The translations under genes and the position numbers were made by a program. Positions 39,127 to 48,322 of a stretch of 64,000 bases of DNA are shown in pieces (within the stretch, counting starts at the first letter, position 1; every line of letters begins with the position of its first letter). The notes under the pieces are model-generated. The model was not told where the DNA came from, did not search any database, and saw only the letters and a program-made list of their open reading frames with translations. Origin of the DNA: Glandiceps talaboti (taxonomy: Eukaryota > Hemichordata > Enteropneusta > Spengelidae). The stretch covers positions 23,057,003-23,121,002 of the forward strand of contig NC_135551.1 in assembly GCF_964340395.1 (NCBI RefSeq). The letters run 5' to 3'.

Positions 39127-39173
39127 ACATCTCCTGACGAGTGATTTACTCACGAAACAGGCTTGTAGAGACG
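39127..39173 (+). ncRNA. Hammerhead ribozyme (type I, short stem III)
   Basis: The conserved core is complete: CTGACGA (39134-39140), stem II GTGA/TCAC (39141-39144 with 39150-39153, loop TTTAC), GAAA (39154-39157), stem III ACA/TGT (39157-39159 with 39164-39166, loop GGCT) and the cleavage trinucleotide GTA (39165-39167). Stem I pairs TCTC (39130-39133) with GAGA (39168-39171), then an internal mismatch. Predicted cleavage is after A39167. Type I hammerheads with very short stem III are known in Penelope-like retroelements and retrozymes, often beside (TA)n, so a retroelement remnant is the likely source. Activity may need dimerisation because stem III is only three pairs. Confidence 0.75.
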
Positions 39174-39202
39174 AAAAACCCGACTTGATTTTCTTCTACC
39201 CT

Positions 39203-39206
<4 letters not shown>

Positions 39207-39280
<74 letters not shown>
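39207..39280. repeat. (TA)n tract right of the hammerhead
   Basis: About 36 AT dinucleotides. Confidence 0.97.
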
Positions 39281-39282
<2 letters not shown>

Positions 39283-40162
39283 TAAATAAGCCTTTTTACC
39301 ATACATTGAAGAAAAAATTCATACAGATTGATTCGGGTACCTGTGATCTAGCCCATGCCCCTTGAAATGTACATCGTGTATGTCTGCATTTCAATCAGCG
39401 TGTGTTGGTTCATATCTAGAAATATGTGGAGAATTGTGTGATTTATTTAATATGCAGAGTGCTGGGGGGGGGGGGAGGTGACACCAGTGGACAACTCTGG
39501 TAGGGGTGTTTGGCCAGTGGTGGAAACCCCATGCCCATTTTAGACCCATTTTGACCAAAAATCAATGCCCCATTTTTAGACCATTGGACCATTACAGGTT
39601 CAATTGGAAAAATGAAAGTTTACACCTAAATACATTTTCCTTAGGAAGCAACATTTTGGGACAAGTAATGGCAGTTATGATTTGGTGAAGGACAATGGAC
39701 CACATTTTAGACCAAGCAAACTAAAAAAAATACCTAAGTGGACCCTGTTTTAGACTCTCCAGCTTAAAAAAAAACAGACCCCATTTTAGACCAATAAAGG
39801 GCGAGAAAACACAGCCCAAAGGGCAGCACATATATGATATAGATATACTCAAGTAAAGAGAGCTAAGGTGCCCCCCTCCCCTTTGACCCTTACAATTGGC
39901 ATTTAGTGTAGATGTTGAAAAATGCTGACCTGTGTTTTGATTTGTATAAATGCCTTTGAGAAATACAAATGTAGGTACATGTACATGGTCAATACTGACT
40001 TATTTATATTTGTTATCATTTGGTGTTATTATGACCTCTCTATTTCCACTGTTATTTTTTTCAATGTTTTCCCATATCTCACAATGTTACATTTTATCTA
40101 ATTTGTGTCAACAGATTAACCAAATCTGACATTCTTGGAAAGTACAGTGTGAAGTAGGAAAG

Positions 40163-42784
40163 ATGGAGAAGGTGATCATCAAACAAGAAAATTTAAAAGA
40201 TAGCGACCAAACTGAATGGCAGCAGGAAGACGACCCTGTTGATCTGTCTAGCGATACATGTACAAGACATACTGAAAGAGACATCATCAAAGGTGAATCA
40301 CAGATTAATGAATATTCAGAAAATTACCATGATGTAGGTATCACACAGGATGGATACACAGTGAACTCTGACCCCGGAAATTATCAAGAGATGATAAACA
40401 ACCTTAGCTGTTCTTCAGCTTCCAGGGATCTGCCTTCGCTGGTCGGCGATGGACTTGGCACAGCTTCACATTTAAGGTGTGATGATTCCTACAAACTTTC
40501 ATGTATGATAGACACATCTACTGGGATACACGACACAGCAGTGCCAAGTCAGAGCCTTGCTGCTAATTCATGCAATTATTCTAAGGTATCAATAAACCAA
40601 GGCTTTCAAACTGATGAATCTAATCTCCCTAATATAGCCTTCTCAAAAAGTATACACATAGCTGAAGAACCTAGCACAACTGTGGTTAGGAATGTCAGAT
40701 ACGGAGACTCGCATCTGTACACAGACAATGTCATTAGCCATGGTACTGACCAAACATACTCTACTCAAAGTAAATTATATCCTACTGGAGAACATGAAGT
40801 TGTTGGAAGGCCCAACATAAAAACAGAAAGTGACTGGAACTTTAGACAAATGTCAGAAAATATTAACTGTACACATGAGGAAAGTGATTGTGGATATGGA
40901 CAACTTGATGTCAAAGTGAAAGCAGAAGAACATGCCAAAATAGAACCTGTTCCAGACTATTTTGAATCTGAGTGTTCAGATAGTATGGTTGCTGGTCACC
41001 ACAGTGGTTCAAGGACAGAAGACGTACATGATAGCGGAATTTCATCACATCTTTTGGCTATGCAACAACTTTGTACAGATACGATTAACACAAATGAGGG
41101 ATCTATCTGTGTTGAAAATAGTAGTAGCATTAGTTTACATACACCTATTGTTGCAAGTGAAGAAGTTAATCCATCTGGCCCAAAGTTGAAAAGGATGAAC
41201 CCAAAATTTGCAACACATGTGAGAATCCATTCAAAAGGAAAAGATGTGCATAAGAAAGGTTCAAAAAAGAGTAAAGATCTTAAAAAGCAAAGTCATGTGA
41301 AGAAAAGATCGCTTGTATGTAAAGATTGCGGTAAAGGTTTCAGGTACGAAAGTGCATTAACAAAACATATGAGTAGTCACTGTAGTGTAAAAATGTTTAC
41401 ATGTGAAGAGTGTGGGATGGAATTTGGCCGAAGCCTTCAACTGAAGATACATATCAGAATTCACATGGATGAAACCCCAAAATTGATTGAATGTAAAGAG
41501 TGCAACCAAAGTTTTCAAGAAAAGAGTACCCTGAAAGCACATATGAAAACACACAGAAAGAAAGCGCAGTATGTATGTGAAGATTGTGATCAAAGTTTCC
41601 AGAAGAAAAGTGAACTTAATGTACACAGAAAAAAAATTCACTGTAAGGAAAAATCAAAGGTGTGTCAAGGGTGTGGTAAAGATTTCCTTCAAAGGGGTAG
41701 ACGGAAGAAATCTGTGGAAGCTAACACTAAAGAAAGACGGCTTCTGTGTAAAGATTGTAGAAACACAAAGAAAGGAAGCAAGGATAAAGTATTTGCTTGT
41801 CAGGAGTGTGATAAGGTTTATGAACAAAGGGATGCTTTGAAAGAACACAAGATTATCCACAAAAAGGAAAAACGTCATCCATGTATAGTGTGTGGTAAAA
41901 CTTTCAGTAGCAAGTCTAATCTGACAATACACAACAGGATCCACACAAACGAAAGACCTTTCACATGCGAGGAATGTGGTAAAAGTTTTCGCGCGAATAC
42001 CTGTCTTAGAAAGCACATGCGAATCCACACAAACGAAAGACCATACGTATGTCAAGAATGTGGGCGAGGTTTTCACCGAAACAATAATTTGAAAACACAC
42101 ATGAGGATACATACCGATGAAAGATTGTATGTATGCAAAGAGTGCGGCAAAGGGTTCCATCAAAGTGGGACACTGAATATGCACATGAGAACACACACCA
42201 AAGAAAGACCATTTGTATGTGAAATATGTACCAAAGCTTTCCAACGCAGGAGTGGTCTGAAAAACCACATGTTGATACACACAAATGAAAGGCTTTTCCT
42301 ATGTCATGAGTGTGGGAAAAGTTTCAATCAAAGCAACAACCTTAAAAGCCACATGTTGACTCATTCATCAAATGTTAAGATAAAATCATGTGCCTGTGAA
42401 ATATGTGGTAAAAGTTTCCATAAAAGTGGTGATTTGCATGTACACATGAGATTTCACACCAATGAGCGACCATATATGTGTGAAGTGTGTGGTAAATGTT
42501 GTCATACCAGTAGCGACTTAATAACGCACAGGAAGACACACTCCACTGATAGACCATTTGTGTGCCAAGAGTGTAACAAAGGCTTTAAGAGAAAGGATCA
42601 TTTGAAGGCCCACATCTTGTTTCACAGGAATGACAGGTCATTTGTGTGTCCGGTGTGTGGGAGAGGTTTCAATGAAAAGGGTGGACTAACAAAACACTTG
42701 AAGGTACACACAAATGAAACACTCGCCATGTATTTACAGTACAGTAGTATTGCTGAACAGTCTGTACAACATCCAAACAAGTGA
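40163..42784 (+). CDS. C2H2 zinc-finger protein, 873 aa, single coding exon
   Basis: A complete frame from ATG (40163) to TGA. An acceptor (GTGTCAACAG, ending at 40114) precedes it, so a 5' UTR intron is likely while the coding part is intronless. Residues 1-383 are acidic, low-complexity and fingerless but carry four sumoylation-type motifs psi-K-x-E: IKQE (6-9), IKGE (42-45), IKTE (219-222), VKAE (252-255). Residues about 384-849 contain 15 canonical C2H2 fingers (CX2C...HX3-4H). Between fingers 4 and 5 are two degenerate ones that keep only the CX2C pair (KVCQGCGKDF and LLCKDCRN). Linkers are mostly TNERP(F/Y) rather than TGEKP. Expected to be a nuclear, sequence-specific DNA-binding regulator. 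No KRAB, SCAN or BTB domain is visible. Orthology is not recognised. Confidence 0.93.
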   Translation: MEKVIIKQENLKDSDQTEWQQEDDPVDLSSDTCTRHTERDIIKGESQINEYSENYHDVGITQDGYTVNSDPGNYQEMINNLSCSSASRDLPSLVGDGLGTASHLRCDDSYKLSCMIDTSTGIHDTAVPSQSLAANSCNYSKVSINQGFQTDESNLPNIAFSKSIHIAEEPSTTVVRNVRYGDSHLYTDNVISHGTDQTYSTQSKLYPTGEHEVVGRPNIKTESDWNFRQMSENINCTHEESDCGYGQLDVKVKAEEHAKIEPVPDYFESECSDSMVAGHHSGSRTEDVHDSGISSHLLAMQQLCTDTINTNEGSICVENSSSISLHTPIVASEEVNPSGPKLKRMNPKFATHVRIHSKGKDVHKKGSKKSKDLKKQSHVKKRSLVCKDCGKGFRYESALTKHMSSHCSVKMFTCEECGMEFGRSLQLKIHIRIHMDETPKLIECKECNQSFQEKSTLKAHMKTHRKKAQYVCEDCDQSFQKKSELNVHRKKIHCKEKSKVCQGCGKDFLQRGRRKKSVEANTKERRLLCKDCRNTKKGSKDKVFACQECDKVYEQRDALKEHKIIHKKEKRHPCIVCGKTFSSKSNLTIHNRIHTNERPFTCEECGKSFRANTCLRKHMRIHTNERPYVCQECGRGFHRNNNLKTHMRIHTDERLYVCKECGKGFHQSGTLNMHMRTHTKERPFVCEICTKAFQRRSGLKNHMLIHTNERLFLCHECGKSFNQSNNLKSHMLTHSSNVKIKSCACEICGKSFHKSGDLHVHMRFHTNERPYMCEVCGKCCHTSSDLITHRKTHSTDRPFVCQECNKGFKRKDHLKAHILFHRNDRSFVCPVCGRGFNEKGGLTKHLKVHTNETLAMYLQYSSIAEQSVQHPNK

Positions 42785-42849
42785 GATATTACTATGACAG
42801 ATGGCTCATTTCATTGACTGACTTTGAACTTGTGACCTGTGTTAATGTA

Positions 42850-43195
42850 TGCATCTCTATGCAAAATGCAGTCACATTGTAACATTAATCGTTAATGTAG
42901 AGATTCTGTCAAATTTTGTACAAAGGTGATACAGAACAAAGATCATATATAGATTACCATTTTTTGTGCTTTTATCAGTTTACATGTTTATCACATTTTG
43001 CTGAATGGTGGCCATATTTATTGTAAACAATCCACCATTTCTACAATACCAAACCATAAGACATAATAATTTAAGTGTCTTCTCACTGTTATCAGGTTTG
43101 ACCTTTCTGTTAGTGTCACATTTGACCTTGACCTTGACCTTAGGGTCAAATTTGTTGTCGCCATGTTCTTACAGTTACTGTGAGTTCAAACCTCA
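42850..43195. other. 3' flank of the zinc-finger gene
   Basis: No AATAAA is evident close to the stop codon. A short TTGACC repeat (TTTGACCTTGACCTTGACCTT, about 43121-43141) is the only pattern noticed. The block before it is unique sequence. Confidence 0.35.
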
Positions 43196-43197
43196 TG

Positions 43198-43565
43198 ACA
43201 GAACCCCATGATGCACGAGTTCAAGTGTGGCATACTCGGGGTATGTGTACGAGTGCTTGCAATGTTCTCTGTGCCCGTACTTCCATGAGTGTAGTGAGTG
43301 AAAATGCAACAACAACTAAAACACTGCAAGCACAAGTGTACATACCCCTGAGTACCCACACACCAGCACTCACGTCGCATGGGGTCCTGTTATTATTACA
43401 TATGCAACTTCCCCCATAAAAAATGACACTATGTGATCGCACGCTTTATTGTAGACTAAAGGATTGCATCCTCATTTTCATGCAGGTATGCAATAATGTT
43501 TTTGGTATTGTACTACAGTGCAGATGCCACTAATATGTGTGCACCAGTGCAAATAATATCTCTAG
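43198..43565 (-). mobile_element. MITE family B, copy 2 (inverted relative to copy 1)
   Basis: 43198-43391 is palindromic: GACAGAACCCCATGATGC and CTCGGGGTATGTGTACGAGTG on the left, CACAAGTGTACATACCCCTGAG and GCATGGGGTCCTGTT on the right. The following 43430-43565 (GTATGCAATAATGTTTTTGGTATT) is the reverse complement of the flank of copy 1. No coding capacity. Confidence 0.75.
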
Positions 43566-43926
43566 TACTTAATAATTAGTAGTGTTCCCCAGTGCAAGTT
43601 TTATTAGATTAAAATTTAGGTGAAAATTGTTTGGTAGGTATAAGTAAAAGCTATAGAAAAGTTAATCATGAATGCACAAAATATAATCTTGGGTAGATAC
43701 TGATCCTTATGTAATGTGGAACCAGGAGTTGAATCATGGTCTTATACAACCCTCGAAAAAATGCTGGTGCGTTTGCTTTCAAAACTAAAGTGAGCAATGA
43801 AAGACTTCACAACAACAATATAACTCACAAAAACAACAGGGGGTGTCCTGATGTAGGTTCAGGTGAAACTTTTATCAGTTTGTTCATATCTTTTGAAGTT
43901 TTAATGTACCAGTAAGTCAAAAATAA

Positions 43927-44437
43927 TAGCTCATGCAGTGTCCACGAAGTGGCCTAGTAGTGGCTCAGTGACTAGTAGTAGTACGCATGTGCATCCTATA
44001 TACTCTGCTATGTTTTCTTGGTGGTTTCACCCAAGGATGCATTGCGGTGTAATGACTACGCATATGCGTTCTACATGTATATACTATGTGCATTCTACAT
44101 GCAGAGGGCGCTATCTACAATATCATCTTGAGGCAGCCGGTCACAAATGAAACTACCCTGCGTGGGCTTATGGGCTTTGCCTAGTTGTGATATTATCATA
44201 ACTAGGCAAAGCCTATAAGCTTGCACAGTGTAGATTCATTTGTGACTGGCTGCCTCACGATGATGTTATAGATTGTGCTCTCCACGTGGAGAATGCACGT
44301 GCATAGTATATAGAACGTGCATGTGATATGCATAGTCATTGTGCCGCAATGCATCCTTGGGTAAAACCACCTCAAAAAAGTCACATAGTATATAGGATGC
44401 ACATGCGTGCTAGTCATTGAGCAGCTACGCGAGCTAT
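43927..44437. mobile_element. Foldback element G, about 510 bp
   Basis: The two halves are reverse complements with scattered differences: CGCATGTGCATCCTATATACT, ACCCAAGGATGCATTGCGG and GAGGCAGCC(G/A)GTCACAAATGAA on the left recur inverted on the right. The centre is GCTTTGCCTAGTTGTGAT / ATCATAACTAGGCAAAGC at about 44170-44212. Boundaries are approximate (AATAGCTC / GAGCTATA). No ORF. Confidence 0.75.
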
Positions 44438-45009
44438 AACATATAGCATTCTATCAGTAAAATAGTTGTGGGATCCTGGCTCCTGTGGTGTTTATTATTT
44501 TGACAAGATACCAACACGAATTACATTGTATGTCTTTGCATGAAACTTGTCTCTTCTTGTTTACTACAAGCAAGCAAATGCGTCGGTGTTTTTCACACTT
44601 TATAATGTGGTGGAAATTGTGGAAAGGGTTGAAATTGCAACTTTGTCGTTTAAAGAGAATGTATATTCCTAGTTTAGGCAATGTCACTTGGCCCATGATA
44701 TCAATAAGTGAGGGATACAGTCATAGGGGAATCATGAGTCCGAGTTGATGTACCATGAATGAGGGTCTCTGTATATGATAAAGCTCCATATTTTCACCAA
44801 AACTTGCTACATGGTATTTATTATCGCTATAGACTAATATCGCTCAAATTTGATTTGGCAATTACTAATCTATATTTTTTTCTAAATCTTTTGAACTACA
44901 AAGGAAAATAGTGTTTCTTGTTTGTGATTTACCTCATTTTATTAGCTGTAGAAATGGAAATGAAAAATGAAGAATACATGATCAGAACTTGTCATTCTTC
45001 TCTGAAGGT

Positions 45010-45375
45010 TCATACATACACACATACACACATACACACATACATACATACATACATACATACATACATACATACATACATACATACACACATACATACA
45101 CACATACATACATACATACATACACACACACACATACACACATACATACATACATACATACATACATACATACAGACACATACACACACATACATACATA
45201 CATACATACATACATACATACATACATACATACATACATACATACATACATACATACACACATATATGAATACATACATGTGATACACGTATGTGTGTAT
45301 GTATGTATGTATGTATGTATGTATGTATGTATTTATGTATGTATGTATGTATGTATGTATGTACGTACGTACGTA
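45010..45375. repeat. (CATA)n then (ATGT)n microsatellite
   Basis: A CATA/CACA array to about 45265 is followed, after about 30 bases, by ATGT and ACGT units. The two blocks are complementary to each other and could fold back. Confidence 0.97.
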
Positions 45376-45454
45376 CGCAAGTATGTGATTACTAAAATTT
45401 TGGCCATGGTTTAGTTTAAGTTATTATTTAACGAAATTATATTTTCTATCCTGT

Positions 45455-47192
45455 CTATTCATTCTCACTTGACGCCATTTTTTCGTATTCAATTTCTAAT
45501 TCTTCAATATCATCCCGCGCTTCAGAGAATTCACATTCTTCCATACCTTCACCGATATACCAGTGGACGAAAGCACGCTTGGCATATAACAAATCAAACT
45601 TGTGACCCAATTTGGACCAGACCTTTTTAATAGCTGTAGTGTTACTGAACATACAGACGCCGCGTTGTACAGCAGCCAAATCGCATCCTGTCACGGCTGG
45701 TATTTTTTTGTTGATGCCGACTTTGAACTGAGTGGAAGACCAGTCTACAAACTGAAGCTTATTACTGTTGGGCGTCTTTTCACTTTGGTTTGACATGAAT
45801 GGTGCAATCGCCTTGTTGATCTCTCTTCGTTCTACATCACCGCGGAAGACCATTAAATTAGCGAAGATCTTGCCGTCCATCGAATCAAATTTCAACATGT
45901 GGTTAGTTGGATCAAAGCAAGCTCTCGTGATGTCTGACACAGACAGGGATTCGTGAAAGGCTTTCTCAGCTGTCGTAAAGGGGGCATAGGCTGCTAGTGA
46001 GAAGTGCAGACGCGGAAAGGGCACCAAATTGGTCGTGTAGTCGACAAAATCTACGTTGGCTTTGTCTTCATTACGAAAACGTTGACACACGGTGATGAAG
46101 GAAGCGATCTGACTTATTATGTGGTTCAGGTTCTTGTAGGTTGGGCGTTCGGCATCAATCTTTCGATTGTAAATGTCGTAGATTGCCTCGTTGTCAACCA
46201 TGATGGTCATACCTGGGCGTTTACTGTCAATACCACTAAGGTCAAGGATAGAGTGAGTAGCCAGTATAGAGTTGTACGGTTCAACAACACCTGTTGACAC
46301 ATTTGGAGAAGGGTAAACTGCTACTTGTATCTTGCACTTCTTTCCATATTCTTCATCCAACATTTTAATCAGCAATGCAGTCATACCTGAGCCAGTACCT
46401 CCACCACAGCTATGGAAGACTAGGAACCCTTGAAGGTTAGTACACAATTCCACCTGTAGAATATAATATATGGTACATGTAGCATACTAGTATGTCATTG
46501 ATAGTGAGATTCTTTAATATGATAAAGTCTCATAATGAGGAGGGCGCCCGCCAACTTAAAGATATATTATTGACGTTCTGAAATTTCAGCAAAAACGACA
46601 ATGTCGCTCATTTAGGGAGCGGTCAGTTTTTTTACGGCTGGGGTGGGCCGGTGATTTTTTTGTTCATGTTGGACTTAGAAGTAGTGACCCCCCCCCCCCT
46701 GCAATTCATCCACAAAAAACCACCACCACCCCTCTGACAAATAAAAAACCACACTGACACCCCCCCCCCATCTGTTTACAAAAATCATTCTTCTTGTTCT
46801 TGCGAAAGACACTTTTCTCAAAGCATAATACCGCACACTGCATAGTTAATTTTACATGTTACATTTTCAGTTGTGTTAACCAAAATCCATTGCTTCACAT
46901 GTATAAAACTCTTTGGACAGGAACGTTCATCCTATCCTATGAGAAGTGTGATTGTCCGTTCACTGACATACGAACTATTCATGGTAGAGTAACCGAAAGT
47001 TCTAGGATATTTCACTGATTGAGTGAACTACTGTCATATATTAATTCAGCTATCAAGTACAATATAATTGTAAACCAATGTCAATAACTTTCAATGCATG
47101 TACACACATTGACCAATGTGCACTCTTCAACGCACTTGTTTGTCCTGTTCATTATTGTTCAGTTTAATCACAGGGTTCAGCGAGCATATGTA

Positions 47193-47258
<66 letters not shown>

Positions 47259-47862
47259 CGATTGATCGATTGGTCGATTTATTGTTTAATTTATTATTTG
47301 GTTGAATGATTGGCCAATTGAATGATCAATTTTTGTGGTGCAAGATAACTTATTTTGTGTGGTATTGACTAATTGAGTATTGTGTGGTGATATAAAACGT
47401 TTTTCTTCTTTCTCTCTTTCAGCTGTATGTAATTCTCTATTTATTTATTTATTTATTGACTGAATAAATAAATAAAGATACCCTGTCCATTCTTCTCCTC
47501 TTATCTAAATTAAAACACCCCTAATCTTATAATTGGCAAGAGATCACTTACATTAACAGTTTGCATTATCTCTTATCTTATATTTTGTAGTTGTCCAGTG
47601 CATAAATCACTAGTCTTGCTGCTAGACGTTCGGGCTTTCTTTCGATGCTATAACTATAAGCGAACGAAGTTCGCATGTGAGGGCTTGCCCCGAACTCGGA
47701 TGTTCCATCCTCGATAGCGTTGTTCGGCTGTGTGTCGTATTTTATCGGAAGAACATCCGAGTGCTAGCTGATAGACTAATAAATCACAGGCCTAGGGGAT
47801 CAGGTTTAAATAGTTATTTTAACGAAAACAAACCACATACATACGTACATGCATGCATGCAT

Positions 47863-47903
<41 letters not shown>

Positions 47904-48283
47904 TACATACATACATACATACATACATACATACATACATACATACATACATGTACGCACGCACGCGCACGCGCACACACACATACATACCTACAAACAT
48001 ACATACATACATACATACATACATACATACATACATACATACATACATACATACATACATACATACACAGGCAAACATGGACGACAGGGTAATTACAAAT
48101 CGAAATCAGCAATGTTTCTATGCAAAAAGAATGATGATAATACTATGTTTTCCAATACAGTATGTGAAATAGTCGCTATTGTCATAAGGGTATGACATAT
48201 AGGTACACATTGTTATAGTTGTATAGCAATATTGTTGATATTGATTTGTAGCTACCCTGTCGTTCATGTTTGCCAGTCTTTAG

Positions 48284-48322
<39 letters not shown>

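Larger units (their letters stand above)
38999..39345. mobile_element. TIR element with 8-bp target duplication carrying a hammerhead ribozyme
   Basis: The left end CACAGGTACTCGAATC is matched in reverse complement by the right end GATTCGGGTACCTGTG, the inverted repeats running about 30 bases. The 8-mer ATCTAGCC flanks both sides (38991-38998 and 39346-39353), as expected for a target-site duplication. 8-bp duplications are typical of hAT-like transposons. The interior is (TA)n, a 120-base unique segment with the ribozyme, and (TA)n again. No transposase. Confidence 0.7.

Noticed and set aside
41357-42284. Minus-strand ORFs of 92-208 codons within the zinc-finger gene
   Set aside because: Shadows of the repetitive finger coding sequence on the opposite strand.
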